Assembly (NCBI GenBank): GCA_963693305.1
Contig: OY855916.1
Coordinates: 10,608,001-10,672,000 of the forward strand
Direction of reading: 5' to 3'
DNA from: Meandrina meandrites
Lineage: Eukaryota; Cnidaria; Anthozoa; Scleractinia; Meandrinidae
Length of the DNA stretch: 64,000 nucleotides
Both the position numbers and the translations under genes were made by a program. The notes under the pieces are model-generated. The model saw only the letters and a list, made by a program, of their open reading frames with translations. It was not told where the DNA came from and searched no databases. Of the stretch, positions 33,068 to 44,666 are shown piece by piece; positions within the stretch are counted from its first letter, which is position 1; each line of letters opens with the position of its first letter.

Positions 33068-33357
33068 GACTCAAGGTTCGGTAGTACCTAGTACGGATGT
33101 TGGTTGTTTCGCCTACAAGATGATTGGCCTTCAGATCGATTCGCCTACACTATGATAATCATGCTTTTAGAAAGAGGAATTCATATACATTGTGTTTAGC
33201 GTGTTTGTGCTCTCACGTTTTAAGAACGAAGAATATACTTTGTGTTTAGACTTCTGGGTGGCTGAAACAACTCAGATAGTGCAGGCGATCAACTTTAGTG
33301 TAGGCTAATCAACTTGTAGGTGAAACGACCGGATTCGCCTAGTACCGAACCTTGAAG
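33068..33357. mobile_element. TIR element with CAAGGTTCGGTA ends
   Basis: CAAGGTTCGGTAGTACCTAG at the left is inverted (TAGTACCGAACCTTG) at the right. A second inner block (TTTCGCCTACAAGATGATT) is also inverted. It abuts the LINE fragment. Confidence 0.75.
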
Positions 33358-33734
33358 TGTACAGTGCACATTGTAGATGTGTTATAAGTCATTAATATCA
33401 ATGTTATATCTGTGCGCCTGGCCGCATACTCCTTGATCTCCATATTCCAATACTGAGTTCACTGTAACATGATGCTAACACAGGGCCTCTGCTGCTAACC
33501 TGATGTACAAAATGATTAACGTTTTTAGTCACATGCTCAAAACACTAATTCTCTTTACTGGTTGCCATATAGTTCATTTAATGCGAGTTATGAGAATTTG
33601 GTAGTCCATCAAGACAGTATTGATGATCCCATTCATTCTCATCATGTACTGTAAGTTATTAAAATGATAATTCAGTTGTTGATTACTCTGTAAAACGGTA
33701 ATAGTTGTAGTATTAAATTATTGCAATAGTTATA

Positions 33735-34276
33735 TAGAGCAGTTTTCAATCCTCCATAAGAAAAAAGATGGCGGCGGTACATTTGACCACAATACCCTGC
33801 AAACCTAACACAGCCAATATGGCACACAAAAGCTATGTTTTTGCGAAATTCTTCCCTGTACTAACAACATTGTTCATGCTAGGTTTCAAGTTTTTTAAGT
33901 TTTTCTGTGAGTTTTTATGAGCGTTTTTACGGTTTTCGCGCGCTAAGCATTATAGGTAAATGTACCAGTCGCCATCTTTTTGCGTACGGTGGATTGAGTG
34001 TCGTAAAACCAAAACCAATTAAAAGTAATCACTCTAGCCGAACACAAAGGACGCAGGCAATCCATTGAACCAATCAAAGCTCAAAGCAAGTACATGTCGC
34101 CAGCACGAAGCATGGGAAAATGTGTGTGAGCAGGTCATGATTGGTTTTGGTTTTACTTCTGATTGGTTGAGAAAGTGGTGCAAGTTCTTTAAACCAATCA
34201 TTAAGCATAGAAATGCAAAACCAAAGCAAATGAGAATTACTTTCATCACCCAAGTGAAAATCGCTCTACTTATAGT
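33735..34276. mobile_element. AGAGC-ended inverted-repeat element
   Basis: Left AGAGCAGTTTTCAAT and right GTGAAAATCGCTCT are inverted ends. The right half is full of ACCAATCA/TTGGTTTTGGTTTTAC blocks and reads like a common MITE. The left part (33757-33985) looks like a separate insertion. Confidence 0.6.
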
Positions 34277-34895
34277 TTAATATGATCAATGCTCACTGGT
34301 CTCTTGTGAAGTGAAATGACCTGTCATTGTGTACTACCATTGGAAATTATTGTTTGTTATACCAGGGACGTTGTTTATCAGAGTTTCACTGTATGTTAAC
34401 ATGAAGTGCTTACTGACCGATGCTACTTCTCCAGAATGACAGTCAAATGAATGAATAACAGAGAGAACACGAGAAGGCTCCAGCACCTGTTGAAAAGGAC
34501 CACAAGAAATAATATTAGTAACAGAGGCCAAACATGAAATGGCGGGAAAAAAACAATATAAGAATAAAACCTTATACCTGTCTTAGAATTACCTCTATCA
34601 CAATAGCTTTGGATGCACATTGACTTTTTTACATACACATTGACTTTGTACCTCTGAGTCTCTTCCAACCTATCTCCCTATAAACTTAATATACCGACCT
34701 ACCTGGCTTTCTGCCCCAGTGTTGGCCTATCTAATATTATTTACCATAAAGTTCCGATAATAAGCCCCCCCCCTTGCTAAAGACCCAGCTACCTGGAAGC
34801 AAAAAGCTACATCTGGTTATAAGCCCCTGGATATAAGCCTCCTTTTGCTGGATGACTGAACAGGGTTAAATGCTGCTTTATTTTTACTTTTTAAC

Positions 34896-35003
34896 TAGCC
34901 TGCGAGCAGGCTCCCAGAGAAAACGGCAAGCGAAGCGAGCTAGGGGGAAATTAAAGGCTTTCTTTTCGCCCAATCCTCGACCGGAGAGCCTGTTCACAGG
35001 CTA
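34896..35003. mobile_element. Short TIR element, 9-bp TSD CTTTTTAAC
   Basis: TAGCCTGCGAGCAGGCTC and the inverse GAGCCTGTTCACAGGCTA bound 108 bp. CTTTTTAAC is present at 34887-34895 and 35004-35012. Its TAGCCT terminus matches that of family T9. Confidence 0.88.
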
Positions 35004-35041
35004 CTTTTTAACTTAAAAACGTATTTCAATCAACACTGCTG

Positions 35042-35943
35042 TAGCCTCCTTCGCAGACGTTCCTTTGGCTCGTCACGCAATCTTTTCTCCCCAATGAACG
35101 TCTGCTGAAACGAGCGGGTATTTACGTAGACCAATCACAGCACACTTCCAAATCCTGGAAGTGACCTTGAGAGGTGACCTTGAGAATTTCGCACGCACAC
35201 AAAGTACTAGCAGGGCTTTTAACGAGCGTGTGTCTGTGTCAGATTTAAATTCTTATCAGTTACTCCTTTTTTGTAGTTCTCCTTTATCCCCTCTTGTACT
35301 GAGAAATTCGTTTTAATTTTCCAAATCAAAGTAACTGCTTGTGTCTTTATAGCCTGCGTAGCTGGCGGGATTTCGCGAGCGAGTGCTTTTTTTAGTGGTC
35401 GCATGCCTTTGTCTTGGCTGATAAGATGCGAGAGAAAGAATTCACATCGCCGACGCGAGAAAAAAAAATCACTCTTGCCCGTTAATCCCGCCAGCTACGC
35501 TGGCTAGTATTGTTATGAAAACTTGGCGGTTGGCATAGACGAACGGTTCGCTGGACAAAAACGGTTAGTTTTTACTTATTTAACACGTTTTCAATCAGGC
35601 CTGATACCGGCCCGAACTCTTGCCAAACACTCAGTCGTATTCTTGCAATAAGGATCACAGCAAAACTACAGAGGAAACAGTCGTTTCCATCGATCTTTTG
35701 AGGAGTTTCATGTACTCATGAATTTTGAAGCGCTTTTGATCGCTTCTCATGCATGAATTAACACCTGGAAAGTTATCGCCCCAAGGGAGCTTATGAACTA
35801 GCGCGATTGGCTCTTTAGTCATCTCCACGTGATCTCCAGCTGATCTTTGGGAACAAAAGGAAAGGAATGTGCCGCTCGTTTCAGCAGACGTTCGTTGGGG
35901 AGGAATGCGTGACGAGCCAAAAGAACGTCTGCGGAGGAGGCTA
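35042..35943 (-). mobile_element. TIR transposon family T9, copy 2 (9-bp TSD)
   Basis: Same ends and interior as the element at 17416-18295 but inverted relative to it. The flanks ACACTGCTG (35033-35041) and ACACTGCCG (35944-35952) are a 9-bp duplication with one mismatch. No transposase. Confidence 0.9.
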
Positions 35944-36065
35944 ACACTGCCGTGACTCGTTTCGAAACGTTTTTTTTTTATTCCACTTATAAGCTCGCCT
36001 GGATATAAGCCCCTCCATTTATAAGCCCACCCAAAACCCCTTACAAAGTTGTATAAGCCCAGGGT

Positions 36066-36146
36066 TTATAACTGGAATTTTACAGTATCCATGTTTACTG
36101 GATGTTGCTCAGCTTTAACCCAAACTCTGACAGTATTGTCTAGTTC
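36066..36146 (-). pseudogene. WD-repeat-like remnant next to a transposon end
   Basis: The minus strand reads LDNTVRVWVKAEQHP, a typical closing strand of a WD40 blade, then runs into the transposon end at 36088 and a stop at 36066. Immediately upstream the frame is closed by TGA (36147-36149) and no good acceptor is visible. It may be the decayed last exon of the FBXW9 gene, whose confirmed exons stop at 37921, or a fragment of another WD gene. Confidence 0.35.
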
Positions 36147-36149
36147 TCA

Positions 36150-37920
36150 AAGCTCATGTGTAGTTTTCCTAGAATTTTGCTCCCATAATGTTCATTTCTG
36201 GAAAAGAATGGAAAGTCTTTACACAAATTCCTGATGTGTGTCAGGTGGAAGTTATTGTTCAAATAACCATTACAGACAACTTAAGAACTAGTGGTACCTA
36301 TCGGTAGAAGTGCCAACGAGTACAACAAGAGAGAAGGGTTGTGAGGATAATAAATTTATTGTAAATGTTTGACTAAAAGTACACTTTATGATGTGGGTGT
36401 GATCAATGTACATTGCATGTATTCGTTGCGGAATGTTTGTGGAATAAACTGATGCGATTTGGTGAAGGCCTAATGAAGGAGTTCTAAAATGATACTAAAG
36501 TAGTGAGAAACCTTGTGAAATCCATGTAATTTGAGGGTTGCAAGCCATTGCAGTTCTATGCCGCTATTTTGGAAAGGTGTCAGCTGTTTTCAAGTCCAAT
36601 AGACCTTAAATCAAAGTGGCTGTGAGCCACTGAAACTCGGAAAATATATAACCTTTGTTTACTTCATATATAGTAACACAAATAAAGGCTGCATTTTACC
36701 CAACCGCCTACCCGCTTCACAAGACTAATTGATTACTAAATTTAATATTAAAGACTCTCTGTCGACTGCGAGTGTTTGTTATTGTTTTGATTCTGGCAAT
36801 GAAGAAAATCGTTCGAAAATCAAAAAGATTTAGGGCATTCGCGGCCTAAAATAAAATATACCGGTAGAAACAGGTATAAAATGTTTACTTTCGAGGTCAT
36901 CCAGCTAAGAAATACTTTATTTTGAAATTATGACCTCGCGTCGTGGGGCGCGAGCTACAATTACAATTAGAAGCTCCTGTCGCCATACGCGTCATTGGTC
37001 GTCATTTGAAACAACTCCATAAAATAAATTTCCTTTTTATTTGCTTTTAGAAGCACATATACAGAGTATATATATACAGTACTTAGTGCTCTTAAAATAC
37101 AAGAGGTAGAACTAGAGCAATGAACATTTCGTGGCGATTTCCATACCGTGGTTTGGAATTCCTGCGGAGATTGTTTCGATAAGCGGTCACGTACAGATTC
37201 TAAATGCTTTCAGTTCGATCTTTTTTCAGTCCGAAAGAACGCACTTTTCATCGAAATAAAAATTTCAAATAATCTCAATAAAGCTTACTTGGTACTGGAA
37301 GAATCTACTGGCAATGCGAAGGGAAATAATTCTGCAGCGATTCAGTGTCACTCAGCTCAATACTGCAACAAACGTGAGCAGTTTTCACTTTGCCTGTATC
37401 CGAGGTCATCTTCTTTGTTTCTCCATTGATTCTGGGCAGATTTTCTTGAATAAATCTTTTCAGAAGAGCCTCTCGTTACAGTCTAGGCCTTACGCAGGCG
37501 ATTCTTGGCAACCGCCATGCATGGCTAAAAGCAGATCGCGTACCGGCCGTTGTTTAGCTTCTCACACATGTGAGTTTGCGGATCACGTATCGACGCCATG
37601 AATCATGCATCGTGCACGTGCTGAACAAATAAGTAGCGCGCTGATTGGCCACAACTATGACAAATTGTGCACGTGCTGAACAGTTTCTGCTCAACAGATT
37701 GGCTAAAAACATCAGACATTGTGTCGTCATGATCTACCTTACATTACATTACTTACATTTCTACATTTTGGAGCGTTTGTGAGATTTTTTCCGCACATAC
37801 AAATCTTCTCACGGCTCTATAATCTGCCGCCTCGTCAGGCCTTCTGGTCTTCCAGAAGGCCTGACTCGTTGGCAATAAGAAACAAAAAAACATGTAGTAC
37901 AAGAATCATTTTCTTCATAC
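36150..37920. other. Downstream flank of FBXW9, no secure exon
   Basis: Contains GTGCACGTGCTGAACA twice (near 37612 and 37667), a CpG-richer patch at 37480-37600, and a perfect 14-bp hairpin (GTCAGGCCTTCTGG, loop TCTT) at 37843-37874. The missing C-terminal FBXW9 exon should be here or further left. Confidence 0.45.
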
Positions 37921-38013
37921 CTTAATGGATCTGTCAGTCAAGCAAGCAACAACTGCACCTCCATAGTGACACATTCCTGAGATTTTTCCTTTGGACCCCA
38001 GGTCCATGCTAGG
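37921..38013 (-). CDS. FBXW9: FBXW9 exon 7 (last one confirmed)
   Basis: GKISGMCHYGGAVVACLTDR, then SIK before donor GTATGA. 93 bp, phase 0 at both ends, so the protein continues. Confidence 0.82.
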
Positions 38014-41000
38014 CTTAAAATAAAAAAAAAAACATGTCATGGCGGCATCTATTTTAAAATACTTTGCAAAATATCACATACACTAGATATAAAGTATAAT
38101 ACAGGTGCCCAAAAGTGAGTGCCCCCCCCCCTCCCCACAAAGGTACATGTGGGTCTGTCCTTGCTAAAAAAGGGGGACCTCAGAGTGAAAGTAGGTTCTT
38201 TCTTTCACCAATATGAGAGCCCCTCTTTTTAGTGTAAACCACTTTGTGCCTTTAAAAATTTTTCAGAAAAACGGAGTAGCCCTACACTTTGATCTGCCAT
38301 GGGTAGAATATTTTATGAACTTCTTAAAATGATGGACAGATATTAAACAAAGGTAATACTCACTGATATTTCTTCAAACTTATCACCAGTTGTGTCCAGC
38401 AAGTACAAGCGACCCTCTCTTCCTCCAGCTCTGAGGTAGTTGTAGCCACATGTGGAACTATGACACAAGCTGAGGACTGGGCTTTCAAGCTGGGCAAAAA
38501 AACAACAACAAAAAAACAATGAAACAAAACATAATCATCATAATGTATTTTAATGGGAGGAAGCGTTTTGTGAGCAACACTTGTGTCCCTGGACTGAAGA
38601 GAAAATGCAAAATTAGACTGTCTTTCTCAAGACTTTCCCAAGAACACAACACAAAATACTTAATTATCCTTAGGGTTTAAACCCCAGACATCTGCTGCCT
38701 GGAGGGTGTGGGGAAGGTGGGGGGGGGGGGGGGGGGGGGTACGTATTTTCTGGAGTTATTTGACATACAATTCAAGTTTAGAAAAGGGATACAAGAATTC
38801 TACTGTAGGTTTGTCAAAGGGCCAGTACCATTTTCCATGGGAAGTATAGGGGTTACATTTTTTGGTGAAAATGGTATATATTGAAAAGGTAAGGGCTTGG
38901 TTCTTGGGGCTGGACCTAATAAAACATTGTCTAGTACCTCCTCCCCCATTTCCTTTACCATGATCTGTCGTCAGTATTCAGAAGCAGTAACACTGGATTT
39001 TGTTCCTCCCTGGGTGCAGTAGCACTGCAAATTTATTATTGGAATGTCACTGCGGGTATTAAAAATTTACTCAGTCAGTGGTAAGAGCCAACATACCTTG
39101 ACAGTTTTATAAACTTGAGCAGCTCGTCTGTCGTACACGGAAATAGTTTTATCCTCGCTTCCACTGATGATGAACTTGTCATCAACAGACAGACACAGCA
39201 CTGGTCTACTGTGGTTTTTCAACCTGCCAATAGAATTGCCAGCTACAAAACAAAACAGTGTTCAGGTTAGAAGGGTTCCCATGAGCATGCAGTTCCCTGA
39301 TCTCACTTATTGGAAAATTTAGCTATATGCTCACCAAATTTCTGTAAAACATCCCATGAAAACATGTTTGAAATCAATGCAGCCACTTTGTGTGACCTTC
39401 CTCCCCCTCTGAGAGGTTTTTGAGCCACCATCTCTATTATGTTTCCCTCTTTCCAACATGTATTTATGAACAAGAAAACCTCTCAGACTAATACCTCCCT
39501 CTCCCTCAAAAGGTTTTAAAAAGTAAGCCCTCAAGTTGAGCTTTTATGGTTGCTAAAGTTAGTGTTTGACAGACTATTTTTACCTCTTAGGTCCCACAAT
39601 GAAATAGTTTTGTCATAGGAACCAGAAATGAGCATCTCTTGTTCCCAGGCCATGCACAATACTGCTGCCTTATGGACACTAAATAAGTTAGCAAGAAAAA
39701 AATATTAAAAAGTTAAAATAAAATTTATAAAACTTGGACACAAAATTGCAGGTTTTGAGGCTTCCGAAGACCTTCCGAGATGCTGTTTGTAACAATGTGC
39801 ACTGTTCAAAGCTGTGAATCTAAATAAATTATCATGATGATAATTTGCTATGTTCCAATGCACAGGACACAAAGCTGAGAACAATAACATGAAATAATAC
39901 TAAATATGCTCTCATGAATATTTCACCCGTTGCTGCCTCAGTCGTCATGGTTGGTGCATACGCATAAAATACATACACAACCTTTTAATACGTGCTTTGA
40001 TTGCATACAGGGCTTGAAAAAAGCTTGGATTCCAGCTTGCTCCTAAGATAAGCCGCTCTCAGATTTTGCTTGCTTGGAACATCTGATATGCTTAACTTAG
40101 TTTACTTTTCTTATGGTTTTATTGGCAGACAACTTGCCTGACATGAAAAGGTTAATTGCAGGAAAAATCTAGACTAAGTCTATAAATTGTCCCGGATGAT
40201 GTAGGACTTTTTTGAGCCAGCTGGTATGCCACTGAGTAAATATTAATTATCCTCATGTATTACATATATTAAACCTTCATCTGTGGCTTGGGTTCTCACA
40301 AACCAACCTCACTCTTACTTATGTTTGATGCAATTATTTACAAACACATTTTATTATTTTTTAATTCCTTGCATTACATACCTGAGGGTTGACATCTCAA
40401 CATTTTGTCCTTGAAGATCCCATAACTTAATTTTACTATCCCACGACCCTGAACACACTCTGGAAGCTCCTGTTGGGTCACTAGAAAGGCACCACACCCA
40501 ACCCTGAAATCAAAGAGTACCTTTGAACTATTTTGTTTTAATTATATTTAATTAAGTGCTAAGAATTTGATGGTACTTGAACCAATACTAATCACACATT
40601 TACAAAATTTGCAATGCAATGTTCATTTCAATTTTATTGTGAGCTATTAAATTATTAATTATTATAGGTTCTTCACCCTTCAATAACATAAGTTATGCTA
40701 AATCAAAGGTTTAATATGGGGAGAGGACAAAACATGGACCCCTGGTCCATGGACCCCCTATTTTTTATTTATTTTTTTATTTTTCATTTCTTGTTTTCTT
40801 TTTTTTTTTTTACTATTTTTCTATTTTTTTTATAAAAAAATAAATCACACAAAGCCAAATCACAATGACTGGGTCCATGGACACCCTATTTTTCCATCTT
40901 TCAAAATAAGTTGTAAAGAAATACTACTTTGTTGTTTTTTGCTGGCGACGCGAGGCGGGCGGCTGCAACAGTGGGACAAAATGTCTTTGTTTTGCGGGAC

Positions 41001-44000
41001 AAAATGTTTTTGTTGATGATTGGTATGATAAAAGTGACAGGCCTTCACGACTCCTATGTTCGTGAAATTTGTACCTTGGCCGTATTGTGTTCGGTCTTTT
41101 GACCTTTAAGCTTCTCACTTGTTTCTGAAGGGCACTTTATGTTGTATCATTTGGAGGCACTTTTAGTTGTGTAGAGCCGTAAGACTGTGGTCAAGCAAAT
41201 GTCTAGAGGTTTATATATAGGTCTGCACAGTTTCCTGTTTGTAAAGTTTGCCACCTCAAGCCCCATAATTTGCCACACATCTCGCTATAAATGCGGTTTT
41301 TTTGGATCCTTTCTATTTGCAAGATATGCTTTAAGTTCTCAAAGTGTTCGCTCTGGAAGGACAAGGTCTGAAATATTCCGTGAAAATGTTAATTGCTTGC
41401 ATTTATATTTGCACTGCCGGGCCCGGCTTTTTCATTAATACTGTTGCAATATGTATTGATCTTATCACAGATGACATACTTGTCTTTGTCCGGCCTAGCC
41501 AGAGACTGTTGTAGCTTTATTTTTGAAAAAAAAACTACAAGTTGATTAATTATTATCATTAATTATATTAAAAATAAGAAATCACTGTGATTTGGCTTTG
41601 TGTTAGTCTCCTTCGCAGCCGTTGTTTGGGCTCGTCACGCAACGCTCCCTCCCCCAACTGGTGGGGGAGGGAGCATTGCGTGATGAGCCCACACAACGGC
41701 TCCGAAGGAGACTAGCTTTGTGTGTTTTACTTTTATTTTTTATTATTTTTTCTATTTTTTTTTCGTTAAAAAGAATGAAAATAGAAAAAAATAGGAAACA
41801 AAAAATGAAAAAAATGAGGGGTCCGTGTGATTTGGCTTTGTGTGCTTTAATTTTATTGCTTTTTTCTTCTAATTTTCTTTTTTTTTTTCGTTAAAAAAAA
41901 ATAAAAAAGACAAATAGAAGAAAACAGAAAACAGGAAATGAAACAGAAAAATAATAAAAAAAATGGGGGTCCATGGATCCGGTCCATGGAGTGGGTCCAT
42001 GGACCTGGTCCATGAAGGGGGTCCATGGACCCGGTCCAAAGAGGGGGTCCATGGACCAGGGGTCCATGTTTTGTCCTCTCCCTTTAATATGTGCCATTTC
42101 CCAGAGGGTGGCGCTTAATAGGGGTTGCACGGCTAAGAAAGTTGAGATGACGAATAACTCAAATCAAGGTCATAGTACAGTGCTTTTATTGCGTTTCCAA
42201 TATTTTCTAAGTATTCCGAATGGGTTAAGTCTTTATACAATAAATATCTTATTAACCAAGCTTGCTTGGGACTGGACTGACAAAATATCAGCCCTCTGTC
42301 TTTTATGTGTACAGACCTCTGTGTGCTCAATCTGTACTGTCAAGACCTAAAAGGCTATATAATTCCCCCTGTAAGGCTCTAACAAGTGCTTGATTAATAA
42401 GATCTAGCTATTAAACTATGGGAGGGATGGTGGCCTAATGGTTAGTGCGCTGGTCCGGGTTCAACCCTGGCGGGGCACGGCATTGTATTCTTGGGCAAGA
42501 CACTTTACTCTTATAGTACCTCTCTCCACCCAGGTATATAAATGGGTACCTGTGAAATTACTGCAGGGGGTAATTCCCCTGCGATGGACTAGCATCCGAC
42601 ACAGGGGGGAGTAGAAATACTCCTAGTCGCTTCATGCTTCATGAAACCAGGATAAGCTCTGGCCTGATGGGACACTAAGCTTGTATGCAGACTTTATTAT
42701 TAATCTGTTACATTAAACAATTAAGTTTATGAACTGACTGATTATTTAAAATGAAGTGTCACCAACCTTATGACCATCTAGAGCTTGCCTAAAAGACTTC
42801 TTTGAATATCCTTCCTCGTTAGGATCTGTCAAGGCATTCAAACTCCACACTCCCACAGAACGGTCCCTTGAACCTGAAATGCACAGGTCTCCATCCTTCA
42901 TAACATGAACTGCATCTACCGTGGCAAAATGTTGATCTTTTAGCTCATAAAAATCCAGAGTAGACTCAGGATTATGCCAAAAGTTGTCCATGTCCTCATG
43001 CTGAACACATATTCTCTTCCAACTGAGTAACAAAATAATCAATAAATGAAAACTCCAGCCACTACCCACAGCCTACCACAAGATAGTCATAGTGAGACTA
43101 CTAGCGTACTCAATGACAGAACAGAGGAGATATATCCTCAGGGTTCTTTAATGTCTCTCAATTAGATTCTAAATGTATGTGGTTGTGTAATACAGTCCTC
43201 CACTAACCCATCCCCACTGTAAGTGGAAACTTAGTTATGATCCCAATCCTCCCATAAACGGATACCTCTCATAAACACTGGTTTTCACTAGTGACAGATT
43301 CGGAGTCAATAAAGTAGAGTCTTAAGAGTGCTTATGACATAGTGAAAATCAAAAGTTGGAGTCAAAAGTGTAATTATAAGTGAGACAAAATTGGAGTCAG
43401 AAGAATCAGAACATTTCCATTTTCTTCTGATTCCGCTTATGACTCTGTCGCTTATGATCCAGTGAAAACTAGATTGTCGGAATCGCAAGCAGAGTTGCAA
43501 TTCCACTATGACTCCGTCGCTTATGATCCAGTGAAAACTAGATTGTCTGAGTCGCAAACAGAAGTGGAAGAACAAACCAATCACAATGCTAGTTCTCACG
43601 CCCTCGGAGTGCTTCCTTTCTGCTTGCGACAATCTAGTCTTTACTAGATCATAAGCGATCGACAGCTCATAAGCGGAATTGGAACTCTGCTTATGACTCC
43701 ATCAGCCTTAATTTTAGATTGTAACACTCTGCACTTCTGATTGTGACTTTGACTCTGACACCATTACTTGTGTAAACCAGCCTTAAGTGGACACTAAGTC
43801 TTCTTCTAGTCTCAATGGTGCTGAATTAACAACAACAACAACAACAACTTTATTTACCCTAATAAATTACAAGAAAGAAAATATATATAGTATAAATAAT
43901 AAGTAATTAGGGGTCTGGCTGCCTGAAATAACTGTAGAGTTAAAAAGGGCAGGCAGAATTATGGGATGTTTGACTATAATAGTGGACACAAACCTTGATA

Positions 44001-44460
44001 CATAATCAAAATCTTCTCTTTTGTCTCGCTGTGGCCACCTTTTTCCAAACCTTGTCTTCCAGCTAGATTCCGGTGACAGTAGATTATGAAAAAGTCTGCA
44101 TACACATGTCAAAACTCGTAAAGTAAACCGCGCATCAAGGTATGAAAAAATCACAAGGATAAGCTCCGGCGGGAGAGTCATCAGGGACAAGTGATTATTT
44201 TGTGTTCTTTGAATGTTATCAGGAGATTTAGCATCATTATATGCCACTGCTTGTCTTGTATCTGGTGTGGTGTCAGTCGGAGCGCAGCAGTTTCCATGGC
44301 AATCTCCGTTCAGATTCTCAGTGGTTATAGGACTCTTATATTTCTGTACTTGTGAATCATGGCAACAAAATGGTTGAGATTTTAATTCTTGTCCTTGATC
44401 TTTGTTATCGCCATTCTGTAGATCACTATGGCAACATTCTTGGTATTCACTGGCATCCAT
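37921..44460 (-). CDS. FBXW9: FBXW9: F-box and WD-repeat protein 9 (C-terminus incomplete)
   Basis: FBXW9 is a substrate-recognition subunit of SCF (SKP1-CUL1-F-box) ubiquitin ligases. Seven exons give 435 in-phase codons. Residues ~93-135 form the F-box (LPPELILVIFSYLDARFTLR, then CRLFHNLL), followed by WKTRFGKRWP. WD blades follow, with ISGSRDRSVGVW, CSGSWDSKIKLWD, ISGSYDKTISLWD, ISGSEDKTISVYD and CLTDRSIK. The order and the GWVW...SGSWDS segment agree with my recollection of human FBXW9 (about 460-490 aa). The confirmed part ends in phase 0 at a donor, so at least one more exon of roughly 40 codons is expected. The ATG at 44460 is the first in the exon. Confidence 0.9.
38364..38489 (-). 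CDS. FBXW9: FBXW9 exon 6
   Basis: LESPVLSLCHSSTCGYNYLR, then GREGRLYLLD. 126 bp, phase 0 at both ends. Confidence 0.88.
39097..39242 (-). CDS. FBXW9: FBXW9 exon 5
   Basis: NHSRPVLCLSVDDKFIISGS, then EDKTISVYDRRA. Donor GTATGT. Confidence 0.9.
39584..39678 (-). CDS. FBXW9: FBXW9 exon 4
   Basis: VHKAAVLCMAWEQEMLISGS, then YDKTISLWDLR. 95 bp, phase 2 in and phase 1 out. Confidence 0.9.
40382..40503 (-). CDS. FBXW9: FBXW9 exon 3
   Basis: GWVWCLSS and CSGSWDSKIKLWDLQG. Acceptor GATTTCAG, donor GTATGT. Confidence 0.9.
40719..42082. mobile_element. 1.36-kb palindromic-ended element, 9-bp TSD TTTAATATG
   Basis: Both ends read GGGAGAGGACAAAACATGG in opposite orientation, continuing through CCCCTGGTCCATGGACC. 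TTTAATATG is found at 40710-40718 and 42083-42091. Toward the right end lies a tandem run of GGTCCATGGACC variants (41976-42070). The interior is poly-T/poly-A-rich with no transposase. It lies in the intron between FBXW9 exons 2 and 3. Confidence 0.88.
41604..41714. mobile_element. 111-bp T9-family hairpin nested in the 1.36-kb element
   Basis: TAGTCTCCTTCGCAGCCGTT with GGGCTCGTCACGCA forms a near-perfect hairpin around a ~4-base loop. GCTTTGTGT is duplicated at 41595-41603 and 41715-41723. The end words match family T9 at 17416 and 35042. Confidence 0.92.
42421..42700 (+). mobile_element. tRNA-derived SINE (best-preserved copy)
   Basis: A-box region TGGCCTAATGGTTAGTGC, B box GGTTCAACCCT at 42458-42468, then CTTGGGCAAGACACTTTACT, CTGCGATGGACTAGCATCC and a 3' block GGATAAGCTCTGGCCTGATG. 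Confidence 0.75.
42767..43022 (-). CDS. FBXW9: FBXW9 exon 2
   Basis: Starts WKRICVQHEDMDNFW and includes CISGSRDRSVGVWSL. Acceptor TTACTCAG, donor AAG/GTTGGT. Confidence 0.9.
43278..43786. mobile_element. TIR element with internal direct repeats
   Basis: CTGGTTTTCACTAGTGAC at the left and the inverse of CTGGTTTACACAAGTAA at the right. Inside, CGCTTATGATCCAGTGAAAA is repeated twice (near 43450 and 43517) with an inverted copy near 43640. It lies between FBXW9 exons 1 and 2. Confidence 0.65.
43827..43851. repeat. (ACA)n / (TTG)n tract
   Basis: Seven AAC units followed by TTTATTTACC, as often seen at the 3' end of LINE or SINE copies on the opposite strand. Confidence 0.6.
43994..44460 (-). 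CDS. FBXW9: FBXW9 exon 1 (F-box)
   Basis: Starts at ATG 44458-44460 and ends with two bases before GTTTGT. It encodes a Cys/His-rich, low-complexity leader and the F-box. Confidence 0.88.
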
Positions 44461-44666
44461 TACAACTTCAAATTATAACAAAATGTTCACTTTTAAATCA
44501 GAGTCTGATCCGTTTTTAACAAATATTTTGGCTGTAGAAATAATGAAAGCAGAAAAAATGATTATCAAATTATTTTAAATTTTTTATGACATAACTGAAC
44601 AAGTTTATTGTCTCAGAAATTTGCTCTATTTTTATTTTGCCTGAAAATGTGCCAACAAGCAGCTCT

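Larger units (their letters stand above)
34745..36088. mobile_element. Composite TIR element carrying two nested transposons
   Basis: The ends read TACCATAAAGTTCCGATAAT and the inverse of TACTGTAAAATTCCAGTTAT. Inside both ends are repeats of ATAAGCCC. A TA dinucleotide at each end is compatible with a TA target. The element was split by the 34896-35003 and 35042-35943 insertions. Excluding these, the host element is only about 330 bp. Confidence 0.7.

Noticed and set aside
37483..37518. Short minus-strand frame MAVAKNRLRKA resembling a ribosomal-protein start
   Set aside because: Only 11 codons, stops at once, and has no donor site; the likeness is too short to support.
37843..37874. Perfect 14-bp hairpin as a transcription terminator
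   Set aside because: This is a eukaryotic locus and no U-tract or bacterial gene context exists; it is more likely a small foldback.
42421..42700. Regular repeats as a CRISPR array
   Set aside because: No repeat-spacer structure anywhere in the window; the repeats are SINEs, TIR elements and simple sequence.
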